Positions 28,783 through 38,330 are shown, counted from the first letter of the stretch. The stretch is 64,000 nt of DNA from Runella sp. (GCF_027484545.1 NZ_JAIXST010000129.1:1-64000), one strand, 5' to 3'. Translations and numbers: made by a program. Notes: a model not told the origin generated them from the letters alone.

Positions 28783-28868
28783 GCCGGGGTGGTGGAACTG
28801 GTAGACACGCAGGACTTAAAATCCTGTGAGCCGAAACGCTCGTACGGGTTCGATTCCCGTCCCCGGTA
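28783..28868 (+). tRNA. tRNA-Leu(UAA)
   Basis: GCCGGGG...CCCCGGT acceptor; CAGGA-CTTAAAA-TCCTG anticodon arm; long variable arm; 86 nt. Confidence 0.96.
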
Positions 28869-28887
28869 CCTAAAGTACAAAAAAGAG

Positions 28888-28926
28888 AAGCCTAAAACGT
28901 TGTAAAAGAGCGATTTAGGCTTTTTT
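28888..28926 (+). terminator. Intrinsic terminator after tRNA-Leu
   Basis: AAGCCTAAA ... TTTAGGCTTTTTT. Confidence 0.8.
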
Positions 28927-28938
28927 ATTTGCCTTTGT

Positions 28939-29128
28939 TGGATCAAGACCAAAAGTTGTGGAGTGCGTTGGGTTTTTTTAGGTTTGTGCCTTTAATCAAA
29001 TTCGGCTTATTTTGGAAAGTTACCTTGCTTTAGTAGATTATCTCGGATCAAAGCCAAAATTTGTGGAGGACGTTGGATTTTTTTAAGTTTGTGCATTTAA
29101 TCAAATTCAGCTTTTTTTGGAACGTTAC
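28939..29128 (+). repeat. Two-copy 85-bp direct repeat (28939-29023 and 29044-29128), each with a TTG-N20-TAnnTTTG promoter
   Basis: Gapless hand alignment, about 12 differences in 85; TTG 28956/TAGGTTTG 28979-28986 and TTG 29061/TAAGTTTG 29084-29091. Confidence 0.85.
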
Positions 29129-29225
29129 TTACCTATCGTACGTAAGAACTTCTGCCTTTTTTTGTTGTGTTTGGCAAGATTCATGCTTTCTTTTGCGTTG
29201 AGTAAGAATCAACCAAAGCATCCTC

Positions 29226-30176
29226 ATGAAAAAAACAATACAACAACTCACCTTCTTTTTACCCTCTGTAAACTTCAAACTACAAATTTTAACATCAATA
29301 TTGCTCACATTTTGCCTTCTTTCTGCTTCTTACAATCTTCAGGCACAACGCGAGGTTCAGTATTCGCAATATCTGGTTAATCCGTTATCTATCAATCCGG
29401 CGGTAACCGGTGTTCGTGAAAATTTTCATTTCAATGCGATACTTCGCCGTCAGGTGATTCCAGGCGTTCAAAGTTTGCCCATTACCCAATCGTTTGCCAT
29501 GGACGGCAGCGTTGGAAATGGGAAAGTGGGTTTAGGACTACAGGGGTTGAATGATCGGGTTTCTTTCAATACCGCCGTTTTTGGAAGCATTAGCTATATT
29601 TTCAAAATTTCTGACTACCAAAAAATTTCGATAGGAGCGTTAGGGGGAATCAACGTTTTACCTTCCCGCAACATTATCAGTACGGGAGGAAGTATCAATA
29701 AAGCCCTTGCCAGCGCTGGAGTGGGAATTTATTACCAGGATGAGACGTTTTTTGGAGGGGTATCTATGCCGGAAGTACTTAAACAACAATACGAATACAA
29801 TAACACCAGCGGTTTGCTCAACTACCAACGACCTATATTTGTGCAGATAGGTCTAAAAAAAGAGTTGACAGAAGATATCAAATTGACACCATCTATATTA
29901 TTGACCAAACCCGAAAACAGTAAAATAAGGATGGATGTAAATGCTCTTCTTAATTATAAAACCCGTTTTATGGTGGGGGCATCAATTCGATTTGGTACAA
30001 CTACGTACTGGCAAGGATTGCTTGCGTACGACTTTTCTAAGAACATTCGCATTGGATATACCTACAATTCGCGCCGAGTGGAAGATTTTAATGGACAGAC
30101 ATCTTCTATTTCCGGGGTAGGTAAAGGGATTCACGAAATTGTTTTTACACTTCAGCCCAATCCCCGTTCCGAGTAG
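29226..30176 (+). CDS. Type IX secretion system membrane protein, PorP/SprF family
   Basis: LQAQREVQYSQYLVNPLSINPAVTGVRENFHFNAILRRQ...: PorP/SprF signature. Confidence 0.93.
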   Translation: MKKTIQQLTFFLPSVNFKLQILTSILLTFCLLSASYNLQAQREVQYSQYLVNPLSINPAVTGVRENFHFNAILRRQVIPGVQSLPITQSFAMDGSVGNGKVGLGLQGLNDRVSFNTAVFGSISYIFKISDYQKISIGALGGINVLPSRNIISTGGSINKALASAGVGIYYQDETFFGGVSMPEVLKQQYEYNNTSGLLNYQRPIFVQIGLKKELTEDIKLTPSILLTKPENSKIRMDVNALLNYKTRFMVGASIRFGTTTYWQGLLAYDFSKNIRIGYTYNSRRVEDFNGQTSSISGVGKGIHEIVFTLQPNPRSE

Positions 30177-30200
30177 ATTTTTGCTAAAACTATACGATTT

Positions 30201-30234
30201 TTGCAACTTATTACAAATTCATAAGCTAACTTTG
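30201..30234 (+). promoter_or_regulatory. Putative promoter upstream of sucA
   Basis: TTG (30201) - N23 - TAACTTTG (30227-30234). Confidence 0.5.
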
Positions 30235-30260
30235 CCCGATTGAAACTAAGTGGTTTTTAA

Positions 30261-33032
30261 ATGGAAAAATACTCATATATAGCGAATTCGGAAGCAGCGT
30301 ACATAGAGGAGCTGTACCAAAAATTCCAACAACAACCTGACTCAGTGGACTTGAGTTGGCAACGATTTTTTGAAGGTTTTGAATTTTCAATTAAATACGG
30401 AGAGAATAAACCTAAAGTAAACGGAAATGGCTCTGCAACGGTAGAAAAGCCCGTTTCAGCCAACCATACTCGCAAAGAAATGGAGGTGGTGCACCTCATC
30501 AGAGGCTATCGCCAACGGGGGCATTTGGCCTCACAAACCAATCCGCTCGGGCCGCGTAAAAATCGGTACCCGGAGTTGGAATTGAAAGATTTTAACCTTT
30601 CAGATGCCGATTTAGATGCTGTATTTGAAGCGGGTATTGAGGTGTTTGGACGTGCCGCAACTTTGCGGGAAATTGTAAATGCGCTTCAAAAAGTCTATAC
30701 AGGAAAGATTGGTTTTGAATACCAATACATCCGTGATCGTAAAGCAAAAAGCTGGCTTCGGAAGAAAATTGAAAATGAATATCTCAATTTCAACCCGACC
30801 ATCGAGCAGAAAAAACGTATTCTCGAAAAATTGAATGAAGCGGTTACGTTCGAGAATTTTTTGCATACTAAGTTTTTAGGTAAAAAACGTTTCTCATTGG
30901 AAGGTGGAGAGGCTACAATTCCTGCATTGGATGTGGCCATCAATCTTGGTGCAGAACTGGGCGTGGAGGAAGTAGTCATAGGGATGGCCCATAGAGGTCG
31001 TCTCAGCGTACTAACTAACATTCTTCAGAAGCCGTATGAGCAGGTATTCAATGAATTTGAAGAAAACGTCGTTTTGGACGAATTCAGCGATGGCGATGTA
31101 AAATACCACATGGGGTACGAAAGTCAAATCGAAACTCCCACAGGAAAACGCGTGAGCCTCAAATTAATGGCCAACCCCTCTCATTTGGAGGCTGTCAATC
31201 CTGCAGTGGTAGGTTATGCCCGTGGCCGTGCCGATGAGCATTACAGTCACATTGCGGGCCAGGATAAATACGACCCCGTTCTGCCTATTTTGATTCACGG
31301 CGATGCGGCCGTAGCTGGGCAGGGTATTGTATATGAGGTGACGCAGATGTCAAACTTGCCTGCTTATTACACAGGAGGCACGCTTCATTTTGTCATTAAT
31401 AATCAAATCGGGTTTACAACTGACCACGAAGACGACCGCTCTTCCATTTACTGCTCAGATATTGCCAAAATTGTAGACGCTCCCATTTTTCACGTCAACG
31501 GCAATGACCCGGAAGCGGTGGCTTTTGTGATGAAAGTCGCTATTGAGTTTCGTCAGGAATTCAACCGTGATGTGTTTGTGGATATGGTTTGCTATCGTAA
31601 ATATGGCCATAACGAATCGGATGAGCCGCGTTTTACGCAGCCTACCATGTACACCAAAATTTCTCAGCAGCTTAACGGCCGGGATTTATATTTGAAAGTG
31701 TTGACCGAGCGCGGAGAATTGGATGCGCAAATTGCGGACCAAATGCGGGCTGAACTGGAAGGTGAATTGCAGGATTTATTACAGAAAGTAAAACAAAAGC
31801 AACTTCCTTACGAACGCCCTAAATTGGAACGCGATTGGGCGGAATTGCGTCGTTCGGTTCCCGAAGATTTTGAAGAATCTCCCGCAACAGGAATTTCGAA
31901 GGAAGTAATTGAAAAAATAGGAAATGCGCTTACTTCGTTGCCCGAAGGTTTCAAAGTATTGAAGCAAATCGAGAAAGTGATTGAAGAACGCAAGCAGATT
32001 TTTGCGGGCGAAAAGCCTTTCAACTGGTCGGCAGGTGAGCTTTTGGCGTATGGGTCTATTCTTACGGAAGGAAAAACCGTGCGGATGACCGGGCAGGATG
32101 TACAACGCGGTACTTTTTCGCACCGTCATGCCGTTTTGCACGATTCAGAAACCAACTCCAATCACAACAGTTTGTCTTATGTAGGTGAAAGGCAAGGCAA
32201 GTTTGAAATCTACAATTCGTTACTGTCGGAATACGGGGTAATGGGTTTTGAATACGGCTATGCCATGGCTAACCCTCATGCTTTGGTCATTTGGGAAGCT
32301 CAATTTGGAGACTTTGTCAACGGAGCTCAAATCATGGTGGACCAGTTTATCGCTGCTACTGAATCAAAATGGAATGCAATGAACGGCTTGGTAATGCTTT
32401 TGCCTCATGGGTACGAAGGACAGGGCCCTGAGCACTCAAGCGCCCGTCCGGAGCGCTTTCTGATGCTTTCGGCAGAGTACAATATGTACATTTGCAACAT
32501 CACGACGCCGGCGAATTTATTTCACATGATGCGTCGGCAATTGGCATTGCCCTTCCGTAAGCCTTGTATTCTGATGTCGCCTAAATCGATGCTTCGCAGC
32601 CCAGTAGCGGTTTCTCCGATGAGCGATTTTGTTGAGGGGACTCGTTTTCAGGAAACCATCGGTGATACCTATGTTGAACCCAAAAAGGTAAAACGCGTGT
32701 TGTTGTGTACCGGTAAACTCTATTGGGATTTATTGGATAAACAACAAAAGGACAGTCGTAAGGACGTCGCCATCATTCGGGTAGAACAGTTGCATCCATT
32801 CCCCAAGAAACAAGTGGAGGCTTATTTGGCTCAATACAAAAAAGCCGAGGTACTATGGGTTCAGGAAGAACCGGAAAATATGGGATATTGGTCGTATATT
32901 TTGCGTGAGTTTCCCGAAATTGGTTTAGGAAAAGTAATTGCCCGCAAAGCCAGTGCTTCACCGGCTACGGGATATATGAAAGTTCACGCCAAAGAACAAA
33001 CCGAACTCATTGAACAGGCTTTTCAGCTATAA
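30261..33032 (+). CDS. sucA: 2-oxoglutarate dehydrogenase E1
   Basis: NSEAAYIEELYQKFQQQPDSVDLSWQRFFEGFEF; GMAHRGRLSVLTNIL; LLPHGYEGQGPEHSSARPERFL. Confidence 0.97.
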   Translation: MEKYSYIANSEAAYIEELYQKFQQQPDSVDLSWQRFFEGFEFSIKYGENKPKVNGNGSATVEKPVSANHTRKEMEVVHLIRGYRQRGHLASQTNPLGPRKNRYPELELKDFNLSDADLDAVFEAGIEVFGRAATLREIVNALQKVYTGKIGFEYQYIRDRKAKSWLRKKIENEYLNFNPTIEQKKRILEKLNEAVTFENFLHTKFLGKKRFSLEGGEATIPALDVAINLGAELGVEEVVIGMAHRGRLSVLTNILQKPYEQVFNEFEENVVLDEFSDGDVKYHMGYESQIETPTGKRVSLKLMANPSHLEAVNPAVVGYARGRADEHYSHIAGQDKYDPVLPILIHGDAAVAGQGIVYEVTQMSNLPAYYTGGTLHFVINNQIGFTTDHEDDRSSIYCSDIAKIVDAPIFHVNGNDPEAVAFVMKVAIEFRQEFNRDVFVDMVCYRKYGHNESDEPRFTQPTMYTKISQQLNGRDLYLKVLTERGELDAQIADQMRAELEGELQDLLQKVKQKQLPYERPKLERDWAELRRSVPEDFEESPATGISKEVIEKIGNALTSLPEGFKVLKQIEKVIEERKQIFAGEKPFNWSAGELLAYGSILTEGKTVRMTGQDVQRGTFSHRHAVLHDSETNSNHNSLSYVGERQGKFEIYNSLLSEYGVMGFEYGYAMANPHALVIWEAQFGDFVNGAQIMVDQFIAATESKWNAMNGLVMLLPHGYEGQGPEHSSARPERFLMLSAEYNMYICNITTPANLFHMMRRQLALPFRKPCILMSPKSMLRSPVAVSPMSDFVEGTRFQETIGDTYVEPKKVKRVLLCTGKLYWDLLDKQQKDSRKDVAIIRVEQLHPFPKKQVEAYLAQYKKAEVLWVQEEPENMGYWSYILREFPEIGLGKVIARKASASPATGYMKVHAKEQTELIEQAFQL

Positions 33033-33091
33033 AACTATATTTGATCACTCAAAATGTTATTTGTGAATATGATCTTTAACAATTAAACTTC

Positions 33092-33126
33092 AAATAACGA
33101 TTAACAGATAACAATTAACGGGTAAC
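33092..33126 (+). repeat. Heptad array NNNTAAC x5
   Basis: AAATAAC GATTAAC AGATAAC AATTAAC GGGTAAC, 5 nt before sucB ATG (33132). Confidence 0.85.
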
Positions 33127-33131
33127 AGAAA

Positions 33132-34727
33132 ATGTCACAGATCGAAATAAAAGTACCTACCGTAGGAGAGTCCATCACAGAAGTGACGATTGGTTCTTGG
33201 GTAAAAAAAGACGGTGAGAACGTCAAACGCGACGAAGTAATATGCAGTTTGGATTCAGACAAAGCCTCTTTTGAAGTGGTTTCTGAAGCAGATGGTATGC
33301 TGCATATTAAAGCTCAGGAAGGAGATGTATTGCCCATTGGAGGATTGATTTGTACGGTTGAAACTTCTGCGAATGGTGTGGCTGCTCCTGCGGCAGCCGT
33401 CGCTGCACCCGCACCGGTTGCAGCTTCTGCGGCACCGTCTCCTGCTCCCGTACCTGCGTCTGCTCCGGCAGCCGCTGCGAAGGTTGTAGAAATGAAGGTG
33501 CCGACAGTGGGGGAATCTGTAACGGAAGTTACCATAGCCAATTGGAATAAAAAAGACGGAGATACCGTTCAATTAGACGAAGTTCTTTGCGAATTGGAAT
33601 CTGATAAAGCTACCTTTGAACTTCCTGCTGAAGCTGCCGGAACCCTGCGAATTGTAGCCGAAACAGGCGCTACTTTACCTATCGGTGCCGTTATTTGCCG
33701 TATCGAAGTAGGTGGCGTTGTTGCTCAGCCAACGGCTGTGAATGGACCACAACCTCCCGCAGCAGAAACGGCAACTGTGCAGCAGGCAGCAAGTTCCGGA
33801 AACTATGCTACGGGACATCCTTCTCCTGCCGCCGCAAAAATTTTGGCAGAAAAAGGAATCGAAGCGGCCAATGTATCGGGTAGTGGAGTAGGTGGAAGAA
33901 TAACAAAAGAAGATGCAGATAAAGCTTCGGCAAGCAGTGCGCAACCTACCGCACCGACTCCACCGCCAACGCCAATGCCTGTTACTCCTCCTGCTGCACC
34001 TGTCAGTCAGCCGGCGGCTACTGAAAAAGTGGGACAACGTAGGGTAAAAATGACTTCATTGCGTAAGACGATTGCCCGTCGTTTAGTGGCAGTGAAAAAT
34101 GAGACGGCTATGCTTACTACCTTTAATGAGGTAGACATGAAGCCAATCATGGAGTTAAGAGCTAAATACAAAGACAAATTCAAAGAAAAGCATGGTGTAG
34201 GTTTGGGTTTTATGTCTTTCTTCACCAAGGCCTGTGCCGTGGCATTGAAAGACTTCCCGGTGGTAAATGCGTACATTGATGGAGATGAAATTGTTTATAA
34301 TGACAGTGCTGACATTGCCATTGCAGTTTCAACGGAACGCGGCTTAGTGGTGCCGGTAGTGCGTCATACCGAGAAAATGACTTTCTCTGAAATCGAAAAA
34401 GAAATTATTCGTTTGGCAGGTTTGGCACGTGATAATAAGTTGACCATTGACCAAATGACGGGAGGAACCTTCACCATTACCAATGGCGGTATTTTTGGTT
34501 CGATGCTTTCTACTCCCATTATCAATGCGCCCCAATCGGCTATTCTTGGAATGCACAATATCGTTGAACGTGCCGTAGTGGTAAATGGTGAAATAGTGAT
34601 TCGCCCCATTATGTACGTAGCTCTCAGTTACGACCACCGTATTATTGACGGCAAGGATTCGGTTAGCTTTTTGGTTCGTGTAAAACAAATTTTAGAAGAC
34701 CCGACACGGTTGTTGTTAGAAGTTTAA
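33132..34727 (+). CDS. sucB: Dihydrolipoyllysine succinyltransferase E2 with two lipoyl domains
   Basis: Two KVPTVGES(I/V)TEVTI...SDKA(S/T)FE lipoyl domains, Ala/Pro linkers, PSBD, C-term [18 protein letters not shown]. Confidence 0.95.
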   Translation: MSQIEIKVPTVGESITEVTIGSWVKKDGENVKRDEVICSLDSDKASFEVVSEADGMLHIKAQEGDVLPIGGLICTVETSANGVAAPAAAVAAPAPVAASAAPSPAPVPASAPAAAAKVVEMKVPTVGESVTEVTIANWNKKDGDTVQLDEVLCELESDKATFELPAEAAGTLRIVAETGATLPIGAVICRIEVGGVVAQPTAVNGPQPPAAETATVQQAASSGNYATGHPSPAAAKILAEKGIEAANVSGSGVGGRITKEDADKASASSAQPTAPTPPPTPMPVTPPAAPVSQPAATEKVGQRRVKMTSLRKTIARRLVAVKNETAMLTTFNEVDMKPIMELRAKYKDKFKEKHGVGLGFMSFFTKACAVALKDFPVVNAYIDGDEIVYNDSADIAIAVSTERGLVVPVVRHTEKMTFSEIEKEIIRLAGLARDNKLTIDQMTGGTFTITNGGIFGSMLSTPIINAPQSAILGMHNIVERAVVVNGEIVIRPIMYVALSYDHRIIDGKDSVSFLVRVKQILEDPTRLLLEV

Positions 34728-34743
34728 TAAAATCAATGCTAGT

Positions 34744-34779
34744 GCAAAGACGCTTGAAAAGGCGTCTTTGCTGTTTTTT
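34744..34779 (+). terminator. Intrinsic terminator after sucB
   Basis: GCAAAGACGC-ttgaaaag-GCGTCTTTGC then TG TTTTTT. Confidence 0.8.
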
Positions 34780-34789
34780 GAAATAAGGA

Positions 34790-35047
34790 ATGGGTAAATT
34801 TGAGAAATTGATTTTTAAACTTCTTTCGGGTACTTCGGACAAAAACTTTACTTTCGACGAACTTAGAAATGTATTATTACATTTGGATTTTGAAGAAAGA
34901 ACCACTGCTGGGAGTCATCATATATTTAAGAAAAAAGGAATTGTAGGGATTATCAATTTGCAACGTGACAAGAATAACCAAGCAAAACCTTACCAAGTCA
35001 AACAAGTAAGAGATTTTATTGTCAGTAATAAAATAACGACTCAATAA
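34790..35047 (+). CDS. HicA-type toxin
   Basis: MGKFEKLIFKLLSGTSDKNFTFDELRNVLLHLDFEERTTAGSHHIFKKKG...YQVKQVRDFI: HicA dsRBD-like with GSHH. Confidence 0.85.
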   Translation: MGKFEKLIFKLLSGTSDKNFTFDELRNVLLHLDFEERTTAGSHHIFKKKGIVGIINLQRDKNNQAKPYQVKQVRDFIVSNKITTQ

Positions 35048-35259
35048 TGGCTTCAAAATACGAAATAATTATTTATTGGAGTCAGGAGGATGAGGCATTC
35101 TTAGCCGAAATTCCTGAATTAAAGGGGTGTATAGCTCATGGAACGAGCTATGAAGATGCGTTAAAAAATGTTAATCAGGTAGCTTCTGAATGGCTCAAAA
35201 TCGCTCAGGAAGAAGGGTGGACTATTCCTGTGCCAAAAGGCAGGTTGATTTTTGCTTAA
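35047..35259 (+). CDS. HicB family antitoxin
   Basis: YEIIIYWSQEDEAFLAEIPELKGCIAHGTSYEDALKNV: HicB-like; 1-nt TAATG overlap with hicA. Confidence 0.9.
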   Translation: MASKYEIIIYWSQEDEAFLAEIPELKGCIAHGTSYEDALKNVNQVASEWLKIAQEEGWTIPVPKGRLIFA

Positions 35260-35270
35260 AACTTTTATCT

Positions 35271-35462
35271 ATGCAATGGGAATATTTACAAGTGTACGTT
35301 AGTTTAGAGGAGTTAGAACAGTTTCAGGAAAAATTAGACGAATACGGAGAGAAGGGTTGGGAGTTAGTGTCTATGATTTCAATAGAAACCAAAGGTTGGT
35401 TAACAAGCCACTCTGAGACCTCAGGTCTATAGGCCGTTTTTAAGAGGCCCAAATCAAAATGA
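35271..35462 (+). pseudogene. DUF4177 family protein with in-frame TAG at 35430-35432
   Basis: MQWEYLQVYVSLEELEQFQEKLDEYGEKGWELVSMISIETKGWLTSHSETSGL-[TAG]-AVFKRPKSK-TGA in the same frame; AVFKRPK is a DUF4177-like ending. Confidence 0.65.
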
Positions 35463-35520
35463 TTAATAATATTCATATTCAATTTTATAGTTGAAATCTC
35501 TATTAAATTTATAACTCACC

Positions 35521-36924
35521 ATGCAATACGACGTCATCGTAATCGGTTCAGGGCCTGGCGGCTACATTTGCGCTATTCGTTGTGCGCAATTGGGCTTGAA
35601 AACGGCTATTATCGAAAAATATAAAACCCTCGGAGGTACGTGTCTCAATGTAGGCTGTATTCCTTCCAAGGCATTGCTTGATTCTTCCGAGCATTATTAC
35701 AACGCTTCTCACTCTTTTGCCGAACATGGCATCAAACTCGAAAATCTTCAGGTTGATTTTGCGCAGATGATAGCTCGTAAGGCTGAAGTTGTGAACCAAG
35801 TATGCAAAGGGGTTGAGTTCCTGATGAAGAAAAACAAGATTGATGTTTATCAAGGGATGGGCTCTTTTGTGGATAAAAATACTGTGAAAATCACAAAGGA
35901 AAGTGGAGATATTGAAATGATTGCGGGTAAGAACATTGTCATTGCCACCGGGTCTAAACCTTCATCGTTACCGGGGGTAGTCATTGATAAAAAACGCATT
36001 ATCACTTCAACCGAAGCGTTGACTCTTCAGGAAATTCCGAAACATCTTATTGTAATCGGAGCGGGAGTGATTGGAGCCGAGTTGGGCTCAGTCTATGCCA
36101 GAATTGGTGCGAAAGTAACTTTTATTGAATACGCTCCTGCCATGATTCCAACCATGGACGCCACCATGGGTAAAGAACTGCTGCGTACTGTAAAGAAATT
36201 AGGTGCTGATTTCTATTTTAGTCACAAGGTAAAAACGGTTGAGAACACGGGCGATGAAGTAGTTATTACTGCTGAAAACCCAAAAGGTGAAATCGTAACT
36301 TTTACAGGTGATTATTGCCTTATGAGTGTTGGACGCCGCCCTTATACCGATGGACTAGCCCTTGAAAATGCAGGTTTAGCCGCTGATTCACGCGGTAAAA
36401 TTGAAATAGATGAGCATACGCTGCAAACGAAGGTTCCTAACATCTACGCGATCGGTGACGTGATTCGGGGCGCTATGCTGGCTCATAAGGCGGAAGAAGA
36501 AGGTGTGTTTGTAGCGGAAACAATCGTTGGACAAAAACCGCATATTAATTATCTGTTGATTCCTAACGTGGTCTATACATGGCCGGAAGTAGCGGGAGTA
36601 GGTTATACCGAAGACGAGCTCAAAGCCAAAGGAATTGCTTATAAATCAGGCTCATTCCTTTTTAAAGCGCTTGGACGCGCCCGTGCCAGTATGGACATTG
36701 ACGGTACCGTAAAAGTGTTGGCGGATAAAGAAACCGATGAGATTTTGGGAGCGCATATTATTGGCCCACGCGCTGCTGATATGATAGCAGAAGCTGTGGT
36801 AGCAATGGAATATCGTGCATCGGCAGAAGACGTGAGTCGTATGTCGCACGCGCATCCTACCTATACTGAAGCTTTCAAAGAAGCGTGTTTGGCTGCCACA
36901 GGCAACCGTGCTTTGAATGCATAA
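35521..36924 (+). CDS. lpdA: Dihydrolipoyl dehydrogenase
   Basis: VIGSGPGGYICAIRCAQLGL...GGTCLNVGCIPSKALL...HAHPTYTEAFKEA. Confidence 0.97.
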   Translation: MQYDVIVIGSGPGGYICAIRCAQLGLKTAIIEKYKTLGGTCLNVGCIPSKALLDSSEHYYNASHSFAEHGIKLENLQVDFAQMIARKAEVVNQVCKGVEFLMKKNKIDVYQGMGSFVDKNTVKITKESGDIEMIAGKNIVIATGSKPSSLPGVVIDKKRIITSTEALTLQEIPKHLIVIGAGVIGAELGSVYARIGAKVTFIEYAPAMIPTMDATMGKELLRTVKKLGADFYFSHKVKTVENTGDEVVITAENPKGEIVTFTGDYCLMSVGRRPYTDGLALENAGLAADSRGKIEIDEHTLQTKVPNIYAIGDVIRGAMLAHKAEEEGVFVAETIVGQKPHINYLLIPNVVYTWPEVAGVGYTEDELKAKGIAYKSGSFLFKALGRARASMDIDGTVKVLADKETDEILGAHIIGPRAADMIAEAVVAMEYRASAEDVSRMSHAHPTYTEAFKEACLAATGNRALNA

Positions 36925-36938
36925 AGTAAAATTAGTAG

Positions 36939-36977
36939 CCTCGGTAAATGATATTTCAAATGTGTCATTTACCGAGG
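36939..36977. terminator. Perfect 13-bp hairpin between convergent lpdA and mcrC-like genes
   Basis: CCTCGGTAAATGA ... TCATTTACCGAGG. Confidence 0.7.
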
Positions 36978-36979
36978 GT

Positions 36980-38245
36980 TTACTCTAAAAAGGTTTTTAT
37001 CTTCGCCATCTCATTGGCTAAAGAATTTGTGATATTGAACGGAATTGCCGTAAGCGTTAGCTGTTCGTCATAACGGAAAGGTGGGAGCGGAGTTTGAAAT
37101 GATTCATGCGCAGGATAGATTAGGAAAAGAGCATCAGCGTTGTATTTTTGGCCATAAGCATACAGTTGGTATAAATCAGCCTGCTCAATACTTTGCTTTG
37201 GAGCGTTTGGCTCAATCCACTTCCATTTCATATCCAGCACTATCGTTCGATTCCCTTTTCTCAGCACCAAATCAGGGCGTAAATTAAATTGCTTTTTACC
37301 TGCGTGATCGTCTATCAGATAATGTAAAGTGTCTTGATAAACTACGTCAAAATCCGTCAAATAGGCTTTAAATCCTTTAGCCACGTAGTTTTCAAAAAGC
37401 CGTTCTGTCGGGAACAGTAAGGAGTCATTAGCCTCCTTCCCTGAGGTAGCCCAAGATTGTTGTTGGAGCAATACTTTAGCCCATTGAAGCGCCTTTTCAT
37501 AGCGCTTGAAATTCCTCATCAATCCTTTACTCTTTTCAAAATCAGCATCTATATTCTCCGAAACAGTTACTTCATCCCATGCAAATCGCAACTGCCGCAA
37601 TCTTGTTTGATTGGGCAAATGTCTGCTTCGTTTTACTAAGAATAAAAGACACGTTTTTAAGAGTTGATTGGGTAAAATAGCTGCCGAAAATTCATCATGG
37701 GCTACGTACAAAGTTTCGGGGTGTGCGTGATTTTGACGATTAAGAAGCCACTTCCCGCGTAAAAAAGGTTGGTTATCTTCTATGGTTATGTACGATTTCT
37801 GAATTCCCTGTCTTGTCAATTTTTCCATTTCAGCAATAAAAGCCGATATGAAAACTTCCCAAAGCGGCAAATTAGCGTGGTGTAAATGAGCCTGTGTGAG
37901 TGTATGAAAGGGTAAATCAGGAACGTAGCGCAGCATTTTCAACAGACACATTCTGGCTTGGACCGGATTGTCGTTGCGAACTACTTTTGGTAAAATTTCG
38001 ATTTGAGTACCGTCAGAAGTTTCCAGTAAACCAACTTGTTTTTTTATCCGAATACATTCCCGGCTTTTTTGAATCGTAAAACTTAGGACGGAATCGGCAT
38101 TTGCCTTAAACGTAAGTTGTTTCAAAAACGCAAACGTAGATTCGGAAACAAAAATGTCCGATAATGTGTTAACCCGTTCAGAAAGAGGGTAATCGCTCCC
38201 TCGTCTGATAGAACCATACTCTGAAATAATAAAATGTTGAGGCAT
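36980..38245 (-). CDS. McrC-like restriction subunit (no adjacent McrB)
   Basis: VGLLETSDGTQIEILPKVV...KMLRYVPDLPFHTL...LPLWEVFISAFIAEMEKLTRQGI...LRGKWL...LRPDLVLRKGNRTIVLDMKWKW (PD-(D/E)xK core). Confidence 0.88.
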   Translation of the reverse strand: MPQHFIISEYGSIRRGSDYPLSERVNTLSDIFVSESTFAFLKQLTFKANADSVLSFTIQKSRECIRIKKQVGLLETSDGTQIEILPKVVRNDNPVQARMCLLKMLRYVPDLPFHTLTQAHLHHANLPLWEVFISAFIAEMEKLTRQGIQKSYITIEDNQPFLRGKWLLNRQNHAHPETLYVAHDEFSAAILPNQLLKTCLLFLVKRSRHLPNQTRLRQLRFAWDEVTVSENIDADFEKSKGLMRNFKRYEKALQWAKVLLQQQSWATSGKEANDSLLFPTERLFENYVAKGFKAYLTDFDVVYQDTLHYLIDDHAGKKQFNLRPDLVLRKGNRTIVLDMKWKWIEPNAPKQSIEQADLYQLYAYGQKYNADALFLIYPAHESFQTPLPPFRYDEQLTLTAIPFNITNSLANEMAKIKTFLE

Positions 38246-38299
38246 ACGGGTGCTTTCTTTAGGAATTGCGTACTATGAGGTTTTTAGATACAAACGCTA

Positions 38300-38330
38300 T
38301 TGCTAAATTAGTAAAAATCAATTACCTTTG
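38300..38330 (+). promoter_or_regulatory. Putative promoter of rimP-nusA-infB
   Basis: TTG (38300-38302) - N20 - TACCTTTG (38323-38330). Confidence 0.65.

Noticed and set aside
33255-33572. Antisense ORFs in sucB (also 33314..33541, 33675..34037)
   Set aside because: Opposite Ala/Pro-rich linkers; low-complexity Arg/Ser/Cys translations.
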